Shown here one piece after another: positions 38,201 through 50,617 of a stretch of DNA of 64,000 nucleotides. The position numbers and the translations under genes are program-made. This stretch comes from Uloborus plumipes (Eukaryota > Arthropoda > Arachnida > Araneae > Uloboridae). The DNA lies in NCBI GenBank assembly GCA_038373865.1, contig JAXGGA010001659.1, positions 62,001 to 126,000 on the forward strand. Reading direction: 5' to 3'. Every line of letters begins with the position of its first letter. The stretch's first letter is position 1. The notes under the pieces were generated by a model. That model made no database searches and had not been told where the DNA came from. It worked only from the letters and a program-made list of their open reading frames with translations.

Positions 38201-39343
38201 TTTTTTTTTTGATAAATGTCTATGTTAATGTATCGTAATTTATGTTTCAAAACTATAGCATGATTTGTATAATTTAGAAAAGGAGAATAATATTAACTCA
38301 CCTATTAAAAGATTAGTAAATAGGTGACCTTAAAATAAATAAACAATAATGCATCTATTAAAAGTTCATCTTGATTGTTTAGTACTATCTTCAAGAAGTT
38401 TATTACTTAGAGTGCATCTGTTAATTTTTTTGTGCAAGGGTATTAGTTTTTCCAGTGAGCAGAAAATGCATTAAACTAACCAATAAATATGTTTGCTTAT
38501 AGGATGTAATATAGTGCGACTAAACATTAAAAAACACTTTTAAAAACGGCCAATCAACGCATTGGAAAATGCAAAAGTTTCAACACATTTGCAACGTTTT
38601 TAAGGCTACGTTATTGTTAAAGTATATTTAATGCACAGCCGATCATAGATATATATAGGGAAAATTTACATGGAATTTAATGCATGAAATGTGATATGAC
38701 CGCATTAAGCAAATAAGATTGTGTGGATCTCTTCCTAAATAGTGACATTACATGTTAACAAATTCATTACTAACACAGTACGGTTTTCTGCAATGTTTTG
38801 GAATTGTCAATTACTAGTGTAGGAAATGGCTTTGTTTTAGTTTTGATTTAAAACATGTTCTCCTTAATCTCATAATTATTCATCTGAAACCTTCCTAAGT
38901 TAATAAATTTCGCATCAGTGAATCTCAGGCTCACCAAGCTATGTCGATTAAAAAAAATGATATGTAACAAAGTCCAGGTTTATATTCAAATCTGCTCTTC
39001 CTTTTTAATTTCACTCCTAATTTTACATTAAACTCTTCTACTTGGGATGCTAAAATGCACGGAAAGTTTTCTCCCCCTCAAGTTGACCACAAATTGTAAT
39101 TAGCAGCAATTATAAATTACATTTCTGGTTTGTACTACGTTCTTAGCAAGAAAAAAGCCATTATTCAAAGCCTTATTATCCAATTCAATACGTAACTTGT
39201 TGTCGATAACGTTTTATTGATGGAATGATTCGTTTTCCTTCCAAATAAAACGTATCAGGAATTTTTATCCGATACTTGAGAGGAAAAAAATTCCTTTCAC
39301 GTAAAAAATATCCTACAGATAGCGAACCTGAATGCTTACTTTG

Positions 39344-39379
39344 TGGACTAAGAGATTTGAAGTTAGAAATCTTAGTCCA
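39344..39379. other. 36-bp hairpin
   Basis: TGGACTAAGAGATTT pairs with AAATCTTAGTCCA (one bulged base) across an 8-base loop. It is too short for a typical microRNA precursor. Confidence 0.6.
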
Positions 39380-39951
39380 TAAAATGTTTATCGCGTTCTA
39401 ACAAAAGTCTTCAATACTTTCACACATCAGAAAACGGTCTCGGTACTGTTATTTGCCCATAGAAAGCCATTCTCTCCTTTTTGTGGGAAATATAGTAGCA
39501 AGTTATTTTCCGACAAAGCTTTCTTATTTCTTAAAGAATCGTTGAATGCTTGTTTAGACTGCTTTAATGGCTTTTTCTTTCTTTTAGAAATTTATAAAAA
39601 TCAATTTGTGGCTTTCGATTAAATTAGTTTTTATGACTTCAGTGAAGCTGAAATTTTTTTTGCAAAAACCGATTTTCGTGCTGCAGACGGATTCATACTA
39701 ACTAAACTATTTCTTTGTCTCTTATATTGAAAACCTAAAATATTGAATTAGTTGTACTCATTTTTGAAAGTTAACAAGTTAGAAAGATTTCAAACCTTTC
39801 TATGTCGGTTTAATAACTAACATTTAGAAATGATTCTCTCTTTTCAAATCATGTGTGCTTCTAACAAACATATCCAAAAAATGGCGATATTTCAAACCTT
39901 TTTAAGACTAAATTTTGTCATCTCTACACGCCCCTCAGGAATAAAAGGTCA

Positions 39952-40226
39952 TCATTATTATGTGTGTAAATAGAGCTGATTTTCCTATTCATATAAATAA
40001 ATCATTATGTATCTTGAGGATAATTGCCTAATCTTTCTCGTGGTTCATGAAAAATAGAAGATGCTTCACACAACCTACTCGAAGAAAGTCATTATTATGT
40101 GTGTAAAGAGAGCTGATTTTCCTATTCATATAAAGAAATCATTATGTATCTTGAGGATAATTGCCTAATCTTTCTCGTGGTTCATGAAAAATAGAAGATG
40201 CTTCACACAACCTACTCGAAGAAAGT
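39952..40226 (+). repeat. Two nearly identical 137-bp tandem copies
   Basis: The unit starts TCATTATTATGTGTGTAAA and ends CCTACTCGAAGAAAG. The copies (39952-40088 and 40089-40225) differ at only two positions that I can see (AAATAGA/AAAGAGA and ATAAATAA/ATAAAGAA), so the duplication is recent. Confidence 0.95.
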
Positions 40227-40938
40227 CAAGCTGTAACTTACCCTTAAGTATGAACCCACTTTAAGATATCTACTTTCATTTTTATCTAAAATAAATATTA
40301 TCTTCCAGCAAACCAAAAAATTACATTCAATCTTCAAACGTATAGCACTGAAAAAGGGTGATGTTTAGTGAACACCGTCCTTCTCATTAATTTATTATCA
40401 GTAAATACCAAAGCTTTGTCACAAACTGAGCTTTTACTGAGATATATGCAACCATCACAAGTTAAAGATCGCTCCTGGGAATTAATGATTCTCAGATCCT
40501 TTCCTTGAATTCTGATGGGGAAGTTAATCGACCAGAAAATTAACTTAGACCGTAGATTAATTCCAGGGAACGTTTGATCCCGCTGAGGAGCTCAACGCCA
40601 TTGTGTATAAAGAATCCATCATAAAGCATTTGCAAAAGTAGCTGATGTTATTGTCTCTTGAGGTATCAGCCAAAGAAAATTTCTATCAGCACTTAATCCA
40701 ACGGTTTCAACTCGAATAATTATTTTAATTGGTTAGTGATACGAAACAGCTTAGCTCTTGCTACTTTCAAATATTATTCTTGGAATCTTACTTGCTTCTA
40801 GATTAGAACTACCATTTCATCTATGGAAAAATAGACGTGCATTTCTTAAAGCAATCTTATCCTTCTTTAAGTATTGCAAACTTTGCTTTCTAAAAACATG
40901 CTTATGTGGGATGTTAAAGGTAGTCTGATTATTTTGAG

Positions 40939-41072
<134 letters not shown>

Positions 41073-41144
41073 ATTTTTTTTTTTAATATATAGCAGCAGT
41101 GGTGCCTTTTGTAAATTTTTAGACTAAACCATGATGAGTCTTAA

Positions 41145-42023
41145 GGTAGTAGTCTGGTAACTTGGGTTCAGAAAATCGTTTTTTTTTTTTTTTTTGCTTA
41201 ACTTGAAAGTACAATGTCTTGAGAATATATTGTGAAAATTTCGGACAGAAATTCGAAATATTTCGGGAGTTAGAACGAGTGTCCTAGAGCGCCTCAGAGT
41301 CTAACCTATAAAATAGTAGTCTAATAACTTGGATTCAAAAAATCGATTTTTTTTGCTTAATTTGAAAGTACAATGTCTTAAGAATATACTGTAAAAAATT
41401 TCAGACAGAAATTCGAAATATTTCGGGAGTTTTCATGAGTTTCCTAGAGCTCCTCGGAGTTTGTTGCTAAACTTTAAACGCGTTTTTCTCAAAACATTGT
41501 TTTTCTGGTCGGCCCGGGTCCTAACTTTTTTTCTACTGAACCGATTGCTTTCAAATTTTAACATGCTGTTCTACATATTCATAGTTCTCGTCGGAACTAA
41601 CGAGAATTTTTTTCACCCCTAACTTTTTATTTTACAACCCTTTCTTTGCTAAAATAAAAGGACTTTTTTTTCAAAGTCCGCCATTTCATTATTTACCCTT
41701 GAAATTTAACTTCAGTAGTTCCGACCAGAATAACATATCTATAGATTAAGAATAATCAAGAATATTTGATTTCAGATAACATCAAGAGCCAAAATCACCC
41801 GGGCCACCCAAGCGCTTTTTTTTTTTTTTTTTGAGGTTCCAACTTCGAGGGGCAATAATAACAGTAAAAAACTATTCAATTTTTTCAAATAAATAATTTT
41901 TTATATCTTCAATATGTAAATAAAAACACTCTTAATATTCAAGAAGATTCATTTTTATTTTCCTATAAAGAGCCACCCTCCAAAAAAGCCGTGAAAATAG
42001 GCATAAGTTACCAGACTACTACC
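41145..42023. mobile_element. TTAA- or TA-type MITE with internal duplication
   Basis: The ends GGTAGTAGTCTGGTAACTT and its perfect inverse are flanked by TTAA (41141-41144 and 42024-42027). TTAA is itself a palindrome, so the real target could be TA. About 165 bp at the left, including the TIR, is directly repeated inside (41146-41312, then about 41313-41465). Both copies contain GAAATTCGAAATATTTCGGG. The interior is non-coding. Confidence 0.8.
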
Positions 42024-42027
42024 TTAA

Positions 42028-44014
42028 ATTTTTGTTCCGAAAAAGTACAATGCACCTTTAACTTATCTTTACTTTGCCTCTTTAATTGCTTCAAAATTTA
42101 AATCAATTTTAGTAGAAATTAATTCATGCATATAACTTTCTTTCAGGAAGATATTATTTATTGCACATAATTAGCTGCACCTGTTTTAGCTTAAAGAGAG
42201 ACTACAATGTCTTTTTCTACTGTCTAAATTCTAATATTCGAGCAAAAGCTGTTACTTTTTACTATAGTTCATTTGAATTTTAATTATGTGTTCACCTGTC
42301 AGAAACTTGCTAACTGTACCTTTAAAAATGTATCATTGCTTTCGTTTATTTTAAAGAGAAAGGTAATTATTAAGTAACATTAAGGGATGATTTAAAGCTA
42401 CTTTGTATTGTCGTTTTCATGAAAATTAAGCTTAACTATACCCAGTTTAAAAAGTTGTGCATGTAGTTAAATTGCCAGCATAATTATACAGAAAACGCGG
42501 AAAACTAAGACTCATTTGAAAGTTTTAAACTTATTCATGAATTAAGAATCGGTTTCTGATAACTGTATTTTCTAATTTTAATGGTATAAGGCAAAGCAAC
42601 TGCCACGCACAAAGTCTTATTTGTTGCAAACGAAATTTTGGATAAATATATAAGCAACATTTAACCATATTCCATGCCTATGAAAACCAGTCGATGTGTA
42701 AAATGATTTCCAAAACAGAGTTCCTAGTAATGAGTTTTATTTTCTGTAATTAAATTGCAATCAATATGTTTTACCGACTCTTTATAACATCAAGTATTCT
42801 ATGGACAAAGTGAAAAAAAAACACTTTTCTATAGAATGACTCATATGAAATGTCGACATTATTATAATTACCTGTCCCATGCACTGTTTAGAACGCCTCG
42901 ATATTTCTATAGATATATAAGTTTTACACATTACCTGCAACAGAGTGAAATCCTCACTTCAGAATAAAGTACCATAACCATACGTGTCTACAATATAATT
43001 TCTCTCAGATATGTAAATGTTTGAAAATGTATTAGTTATTGTAAAAGTTTATTAGAAATGTTCCTATGCATTCCAAGCTGATAAGAATTTTGTATCAATC
43101 ATTTTAAATCAAAACATTTTTGATTAAGTATGCGTTCGAAGCTTGGTTAATAAATTGCTATTATTGCAGAAACAATCTTGCGCTTCAACCTTACATTTTA
43201 GAAGTGGACGTTTCAAATTTCGAAAATTTCTCCTTCAGCTACTTGATTTATGAATAACAGTTATGGAAAATGTTGAATTAATCAAGAATCATGTAGAAAC
43301 ATATGGTCACTTGCTGCATACGGAACTGACGATTGATAAAGAGGTCAATAAATTCATTTTTTTAGAAATAGACGGTTTCAAACAACATTTTTGGTTTTTT
43401 AAAACTAAAACTAAAATCGTGGTAGCGACGAGTCAGTCTGACATGCTTTTACCGATAGCTGCGTTATCATTGTGGCACGTGTTTTAGAGCCAAAGGCGGG
43501 AACTTCACAGGTGTTGCTTTAGATTTTCCTTGAAATCTAAAACAAAGCGTAAAATCGCCTTTGTGTAATAAATTTCTTATCTGTTTTGGCAAAAGAAGTG
43601 CTCGCTTCTTTTGCATTGTAAAATTATTTCTTGCTACCTCGAAACACTTGTCTGCAGTTTTCTGCAAATGCGTGTTTATTAATGTTCTATTACCGTTTAC
43701 TAAATCATCATCATCCATTTATTAATGTTGTATTATCGTTTACTAAGTCATCATCATCCATCTATTAACGTTGCATTATCTTTTACTTCGCAAAAATGTA
43801 TTAATTTTAGCCCAAGTATTAAGAACGTTATTGATACTTCGAAAGTAGTATCACCTTACCCAAGACAGAAAAAAAAAGTTGAAGGAAAACCTTAAGGAAA
43901 ATTAGAAAACCAGGACATCTAAGCAAACGGGAGCTTCCACCATTATGTACATATGAACATATCTGTAAAATATGGCTGTAATCTTTTTTGGACAGTATAT
44001 TCCGCAACACCCAT
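42028..44014. other. AT-rich DNA, no gene seen
   Basis: Only the 43-bp tandem repeat at 43.7 kb is recognised. Confidence 0.5.
43678..43790 (+). repeat. 43-bp tandem repeat, about 2.6 copies
   Basis: Units start ATTAATGTT at 43678 and 43721 and ATTAACGTT at 43764. Each full unit contains TTTACTAA and TCATCATCATCCAT. Confidence 0.9.
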
Positions 44015-44195
44015 TACAGAGCCAATATTTAGAAAAGTGCCAATTTGAAGTTGGAGTTTTCTGGAAAAAAAATTTTTTTTGCAGTAAAAAACTAATAATG
44101 GATTTTAAGTCTAAATTGGGTCTAAATGCAAGAAAATAAAAGGGGTAGGTCAAGGAAGTTATTTACCCCCTCCTTAGATTACTCACTTTTAATCC

Positions 44196-45456
44196 GTTAC
44201 AGATCTGATGAATGTTACAGATCTGATGTTAATATGAGTTACATATTTGAGTTTATGCTTTCAGTCTTCGTTAACATCTCTAAAAATGATATCATTTCCT
44301 TGCATTTTTAACATAGAATTAAGATAATTATATTAAAATATATATATTAGCTAAAAATCAAATTTCATTATAAAAAAGCATTTCTTGAAAATAAAAATGA
44401 GCGATAAGGCTTTTAGATAAAATAAATTATGAAATTACCAAATCCAAGCTAATAAAACATTTGTTCTGTTTTGAAACAACACACAACTTCAACTTTTTCA
44501 ACACACAACTCTGCTGCTTGCTTTTCTTTTGCAGGAAATTTAATTTCTTGATCAGAAATTCAAATTTAGCATGCTAGTTATTATCTAGTTATTTAGCGAA
44601 GTTATGAGAAATTGAAGCACCAAAAAAAAAATAAATAAATAAATAAATAAAATAATAAGAATAATTAATTAACTTAATTTCTGCAGTGTCAATTTTTCTT
44701 ATTTTACTAACTTCTATTGTTAGGTCATACAAACCACAAATGAAGCAATTGTACTAGAACTCATTGCTTTTCATTTTTTAAGAACAAAAATATTCAATAT
44801 ATATGGCTAAAACCTATGATTTTTGCTTTTTATAATTCTGAAACGTGTGAGTTAGTTCTGTAACATATTCGCTGTTTTTCAATGTTACCGCTCTGACTGT
44901 TACCGATCTGAAAAACTGACAAAGATTTTTTTTTTATTTCCGAGTCGATCGCACTAAACCAAAATCAAACACGTGGTTTTTTCACTTGTAATAAAGGACT
45001 ATACTTATATATAAAATAATTTTTAAAATAATAAAAACTGCGCATTTTAGAGCGTGTTACCGATCTGATGACTTAAATGACACACATTTTATAAAATCAC
45101 TTAAAAAAATCTTACCTACAATTTTAGATGCAGAAATGCAAATTTTTAATTACGATTCGATAAAACATCCCACCAGGTACTCAGTATCACGTGGTATAGG
45201 TGCAGGAAATGATTTTGGGAGCCTAAACATAGATCGGAAGTTATTGTTACCACTCTGACGGCGGAACTTGGGACACGCTTATTTCGCATTGGCTAGAAAA
45301 TCAGAAATCGATTAAAACAAAAATGAAGTAAAATATTAACAAAGGGGTAAAAATAGAATCGTTTTTTGTGCACGTGCGTCTTTTTGGGAAGTTAGAAAGT
45401 GCGCATGACTTGTTTGCATGCTAAGCTTTGCTACTGGGGACACGTTACCGATCTGA
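44196..45456 (+). repeat. Array of GTTACCGATCTGA-like sites
   Basis: Copies start at 44196, 44214, 44884, 44899, 45056, 45246 and 45444. Two variants occur, GTTACAGATCTGATG and GTTACCGATCTGATG; weaker ones read GTTACCGCTCTGA and GTTACCACTCTGA. All lie on the plus strand, with two close pairs on the left and single sites to the right. Confidence 0.8.
44622..44655 (+). repeat. Poly-A followed by (AAAT)n, inside the 44-45.6 kb element
   Basis: About ten A residues, then AAAT units that degenerate into AAT. Confidence 0.9.
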
Positions 45457-45653
45457 TTTTTGATGTATAAAAACAATATTTTCTGAAGAAAATTTGTTTT
45501 TTTCTTCTGATGTTATTAGATGAAACGAAAGCATAACCTTATCTTCTTTCTGGGGACTATTATTTTTTTAACTAGTTATTGAAATACTAGTGAAAATTCA
45601 CTTGGGACTCAAATTGGCACTTTTCTAAATATTAGCTCTACAACTATATCTAC

Positions 45654-45913
45654 AATTGAAGGAGGAAGTGGATAAAGGTGATATGTGACAATTTTTGAAA
45701 CTTATCTTTTACCTTGGATGAAGGGAATAAGTCCTTCAGTATCATATCCCATTAGTCACTGGTTGGTAACTAATAATATGACCCCTTTTTACCCGTTGAG
45801 AAAAATTCATTAAAAAAATAATAACACAACATTTTTTTTTTTTTTTTTTGAAAGCTTTTTCTAGAAATTTAAAAAATGTCGCATATCACATTTATCCACT
45901 TGCCCCTTTAATT
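45654..45913. mobile_element. Short MITE next to the 44-45.6 kb element
   Basis: The TIRs contain AAGTGGATAAAGGTGATATG on the left and, inverted, AAGTGGATAAATGTGATATG on the right, and extend for about 45 bp. The outer bases read AATTGAAGGAGG and AATTAAAGGGGC, so the exact ends and TSD (probably TA) are uncertain. The right half has an 18-base T run. It starts about 15 bp from the end of its neighbour. Confidence 0.7.
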
Positions 45914-46150
45914 ATAAAGTAGAACTTTCGAAGTACGTGTGACAAAAAATCTCAGACGTATTCAGTATGAGTGCAGTTTAATCTTGATTTTTTTTAAAAA
46001 TGCGGTTTTTACAAAGTCATTGAACTTTTCTAAAGAACATATTAATATTTTTAGCCCACCCGTCTAATTCTTAATAAGTGAAAAGGCAGTGTATTCACAT
46101 TGTTTAGGCGCGATGCTTCCCACGTAACGTTCAATTTTTTGTAGCATTAA

Positions 46151-46669
46151 CCCATTTATGCCCAAGTTTTTTTTTAACATTTTTTTTTCAATTTTTATCT
46201 GCTTAAAGCACTTATTTGGAATGGTTTACATTCATTTTAGGCGTAAAATAGATCGCCGTTGCCACATTTATTAAGTAATTTAACGTCCTGTTGTGGGACA
46301 TTAGACAGATATGTGCGCAAAATACGACCTTACTTGACTTTACTTTTGCAAAGTAACATTACAGAAGGCATCTGTGATCAATTTTAAGCAAATCGTTTTT
46401 AAATAGTTTATTTTTATGTAAAATAAGTTCGCAAAAAAAAAAAAATACTTTCTATGACTGCCCATGCTGGATCGTTGCTTGACTGATTTGTCTGAAAATA
46501 TCTGTCAATAAATAAACTCTGAGGTCCAAACAATGGCTCTAAGTGGTTTTCTCAAGAAGGACTATTTTACTTGTGAGAAACAGCTTTAGTAAAATGATAT
46601 ACCCATTACAGGTTTTTGCATGCAGTAACTAACAAGCGTCCCGTTTTTAGGCTACTGGGCATAAATGGG
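46151..46669. mobile_element. piggyBac-like MITE
   Basis: The TIR CCCATTTATGCCCA is perfect over 14 bp at both ends. TTAA precedes the left end (46147-46150). The right end is followed by TTTTAA, so that duplication is imperfect. CCC termini next to TTAA are typical of piggyBac-type elements. The interior is non-coding. Confidence 0.75.
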
Positions 46670-46673
46670 TTTT

Positions 46674-48268
46674 AACCTATTACTTTTTGCACTGAAAACC
46701 ACAAGGTCTATTTCTTTAAGTGCGCATCTAGATTCTTCTTTTAAATGAAAACTTTTCTTACCCATTTCATCATCCCTTTAATTTGAGAGGAAATCTAGGG
46801 CATTAAATCCCGCGTCTCACCTAAATTCTCACCAAAGAAAAATACCATTTCTTCATCAAAACAGGAACCTATTTCTTAATGGGTTTTAAGAGACTCCATG
46901 ATGGAGAAGGGAGACTGTTAAAAGGTTTTGCATCAATGAAGGGAGGCGTGATTAATAGCATTATGTATGAGATGAGAGTGAAGCATAAAATTAATGGGAG
47001 TTTTAGGTTGTTTTTGAAACGAATTAATATTGCTAAAATGATTTATTTAAAATAAAACAAACTGAGGCGAGAAAACTACTTCTTCAATTTCTATTAAAAC
47101 CTCTAAAGAACTCTCATAAATATGCAAAGTAATGGTTTAAAGATGTTTGATTAAATGGAATATGGAATAAGTTTTGATCGTGCTTCGTTCATTATGATAG
47201 GTATTAGCTTGAAACAGGTTTTAATTCGATGCAGATTACTAACGGTTTTGTAATATTAAATCTTTGTTTTCTGTTATGAATTTTAGATTAAAAATATCTA
47301 AAATTAATATTTATGTATTATCTAGCAAAATGAATATTTTATTATAAAGAAATAAATGAGTTTTTGTCAGATGTTCTTCCCATATGATACATATCATGTA
47401 AAATAGTTTCATTTTATATTGACTACTGAAAATATTAACTACTTTATTTAAATGCTCGATTGATGTACTTTGCAATAATTTTATGTGAAGTATTTTTTTA
47501 AGTGCTATGCGTTGTTTTGCAATCACCTTTGGAAAACGATGATGAAAAATAGCATCCGTCTAATGCGAGCGTAGTAAAAATTCTAGTTTTCTTCATTACT
47601 ATTAGGTGTTTATTTTTTTATTTATTTATTTTTTTTGAACCGACGGTTTATATTGCTTTTATTTCTTAAATAACCTTAGCCTTCAGTTCCCGTTCAAAAC
47701 TGTGTGTGACTGTTTAATATTATATTTAGAGCCTATGTTAGAATAAAAATATATTACATGTGTTTGTAACATTTATATATTGCTGAATAAACATTACACA
47801 GGCAATACTTTTTAATATGCAATTTTGAATGAATGCTTTGCAGACTGGATTGTTTATATGTGCAACTAATGTTGTTTCCAGAAGTAGTGAGTTATGCTAT
47901 TTTTTTTACTATTTCATTGCCGTGTAAATCGCAAGATGCCATCAAAGGGTTAAAAAAAGTCATGTAATGTATAAAGCAAACATGCAGATTTAAAAACTAG
48001 AAAAAGTTTGATCAAAGTATCAATTTTCTATTTGAGTGTAGTAACAGCTTTTGTACTGACAATTTTTTCTCCAAAATATATAAAAGACGGATGTTAGCAT
48101 ATCATCACTTTTTGGTTTTGAATTTTTGTAATTTTTTTTAACACTTTGTTTTAACTCTAAATTGGTGTTTTAGTTACTTTACTTATCTGGCTATCTAAAA
48201 AAGTCATAAAAGTTGGATTAGCACCTGTCTATAATGAATTATATTAGAAAATAAAAATTTTGAAATTT
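46674..48268. other. AT-rich spacer
   Basis: No gene or repeat pair is seen. Confidence 0.5.
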
Positions 48269-48288
48269 GGCCCATTCAACCCCACCTA

Positions 48289-49011
48289 TTTGGTTGAATG
48301 GGCCATCGAAGGTAATGAATGGGCCACTAAATGAATTCAATGAAAACATGTGGATTTAATCTTTTATTTGCTGAATATGACAAAATAAATGTGACACTTG
48401 ACATGATGATACAAAATCATACTGATTTAAAATTATATTCACATCAAAACTGATGCAATTAAAATAAAACTGATGCATACCAATTGTAGCAGAGAAATGA
48501 CTAAATAATGAGATTGTAAGAAATAAATAATATCAAATATATATATACATATAAAAATAACAGATAATACACATTATGATTTAACAAAATTTATATATTT
48601 CAAAAATAATATTAAAAATCACTTTCAAAAACTTCATCTTCATTTTCAAACTTGTCAAAATTCAAAATTTTTTTTTAAAATTTACTAGACATCGGGAATA
48701 AGAAATGTTTAACTTAAGTTACCAAGAAAGAAAATGAAATTGTACTGTGAGGAATATAATATGAAGGAGAGAGGGGGGCTTTTTCAAGCCACGCACTGCG
48801 ACCAGAGGTCTATTGTACTATAGGAATATAATATAGATCTGCAAATTATATTTAGAAGTTACTACAAACCTATTTTGACGACAGTAATCTTAATCTATCT
48901 ATGACCGTCACTTGTGTTTCATATTAATGCGAAAATCCAAAGAAAAGGAAGAAAAACAATATTTAGGTGGCCCATTCATTACCATGACATAGTGGCCCAT
49001 TCAGCCCCACC
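48289..49011. mobile_element. TA-type element with GGCCCATTCA phrases
   Basis: Two GAATGGGCC phrases at the left (about 48295 and 48315) mirror two at the right (48969 and 48994). Together they make diverged TIRs of about 50 bp between TA at 48287-48288 and 49012-49013. Another end of the same kind, GGCCCATTCAACCCCACC, abuts on the left in the opposite direction (48269-48286). The G-rich end and repeated phrase resemble pogo-like families. The exact structure is uncertain because several copies are clustered. Confidence 0.55.
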
Positions 49012-49182
49012 TATACTTTTGGAATACATTTAGGTTTTTTGAGTACATTGAATTTAGATAACATCAAAATACATCTTAAGATTAGTTTATAGATATGGAA
49101 AGACTAGCTTATACATATGTATGCAGTGAAATACTTGGTACATTTTAGCTAGGAAATGTTTTACTAAAAAGAGAAAAACTTA

Positions 49183-49377
49183 CTTTTCAGTCAGATTCTT
49201 GACCATGCCACTCTAGTTTGAAAATGGCTCAGCGCAAACGAATGAAAATTGGATGAGTTTAGTAGAACAAATAGCTACATCTATTGGTGGCATCAAAAAA
49301 AATTCATGCAAATACTTTTTCATATTTTGTTAGTGGCCCATTTATCACCATGGCTCATTCATTACCACTCTCCCCTA
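49183..49377 (+). repeat. Direct repeat copy 1, ending in a CTCCCCTA terminus
   Basis: This segment is almost identical to 49790-49985. Both contain CAGTCAGATTCTTGACCATG and end with GGCCCATT and CCACTCTCCCCTA. The end, read inverted as TAGGGGAGAGTGGTAATG, looks like a transposon terminus. This copy is followed immediately by a 249-bp MITE. Confidence 0.85.
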
Positions 49378-49626
49378 TCTGTACCTCAGAACCAGACTAA
49401 CGTAAGTCCATTTTTGTAACTTTTTAGGAGAAGGGAAAAACGATTGGCGAATGCATGCAAAGAATGGGAATAGCGCTCTTTTAATGCTGCTAAATAATTG
49501 GAAGGAATTTGTTTTATAGAATACCGTTCTCATGGGTCGAATCAGAATAAGAATCTACATAGAATTCACTTATAAATTGAAAATCGCCATTTTTGGACTT
49601 ACTTCCTTCTGGTTCTGAGGCACAAA
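49378..49626. mobile_element. 249-bp TA-type MITE
   Basis: The ends TCTGTACCTCAGAACCAG and, inverted, TTTGTGCCTCAGAACCAG continue with homology to GTAAGTCC. They are flanked by TA (49376-49377 and 49627-49628). The interior is non-coding. Confidence 0.8.
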
Positions 49627-49789
49627 TATATCATTTGTACCTCCTGACCACGTTAGGAGAAACATCTCAATGCCAGAAAAGCTTCTAGGATCACAGCCTG
49701 CAAGTAAGGGCAGAACCAATTAGAAGTTTTGAATCATTCAAAAATATTTTGGGTGTTTTATGAATGCCATGTATTGGAAAAGTCAGATT

Positions 49790-49985
49790 CTTTTCAGTCA
49801 GATTCTTGACCATGCCACTCTAGTTTGAAAATGGTTCAGCGCAAACGAATGAAAATTGAATGAGTTTAGTAGAACAAATAGCTACATCTATTGGTGGCAT
49901 CAAAAAAAAATTCATGCAAATACTTTTTCATATTTTGTTAGTGGCCCATTCATCACCATGGCCCATTCATTACCACTCTCCCCTA
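49790..49985 (+). repeat. Direct repeat copy 2
   Basis: This is the second copy of the 49183-49377 segment, about 607 bp downstream, with only a handful of substitutions and one extra A. An open frame of 70 codons across it is not conserved evidence of a gene. Confidence 0.85.
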
Positions 49986-50617
49986 CATTTCTTTAAGAAA
50001 CGTGATAAATATGATTATATTATTTATTCCGCTGCTACTTTTATGTTGATATTTAAAACATGCTTTGAGTAAAGCATATAGTCTTATAATTGATAAAAGG
50101 TTTTCTTTAATTTGTAATTTTACTCTATGGAAATCATTTTTCGTTCTCTCTGTTTTTAAAAGGTACTTTTTTTTAGAGCTTGGAGATAAAATCAAATGCT
50201 GCTAACTTGCTGAGCTAAAATTTCAACAAATTTAATTTCTTTTAAGTTTACCAAAACAACTGTTTGAATCTCACGTTTAAAGAATAAAAATTAAATACGA
50301 CACTTTTTAAACACTTATTTTCTGAAAAGGCTTGATGCAATAAAAGGTACATATATTTTAATCAAAATCTCGCAGTTTCTTCACTGTTTTTAATTTTACA
50401 TCTCAAACTTAAATTTACTATCTTATTTTATGAATTGTATATCTTTACAACAAAGAGAAAAACTAGGAAGAAGAAAAGATCTAAGAGACACAGTCAGAAT
50501 CAATCGCGTCAAATTTACCTTGCACAAAGATCATTCTTGCGATACATGTTGCTTAATCTTCATTTTTGATCTAGTTGATCAATGGTTGTTCAGAAGATAA
50601 AAAGAGCACGTAGCAAG

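Larger units (their letters stand above)
32294..40938. other. AT-rich DNA, no gene seen
   Basis: GGGATATTCC occurs twice near 33841 and 33914 with similar flanks, perhaps an old repeat. A hairpin with TTTTGCTTATC and GATAAGCAAAA lies at about 36180-36220. About 37180-38110 is extremely T-rich on the plus strand, which explains the 162-codon hydrophobic open frame at 37617-38105. The 137-bp duplication at 40 kb is listed separately. Confidence 0.55.
44019..45638. mobile_element. DNA transposon remnant with 4-bp TSD and site array
   Basis: This 1620-bp element has TIRs of about 29 bp, starting GAGCCAATATTTAGAAAAG on the left and GAGCTAATATTTAGAAAAG on the right. The flanking duplication is TACA (44015-44018 and 45639-45642). 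The interior has at least seven copies of a GTTACCGATCTGA-like phrase, all in the same direction. I see no transposase fragment. Termini starting GRGC, the 4-bp TSD and an internal site array all parallel the 30320-32289 element. Confidence 0.8.
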
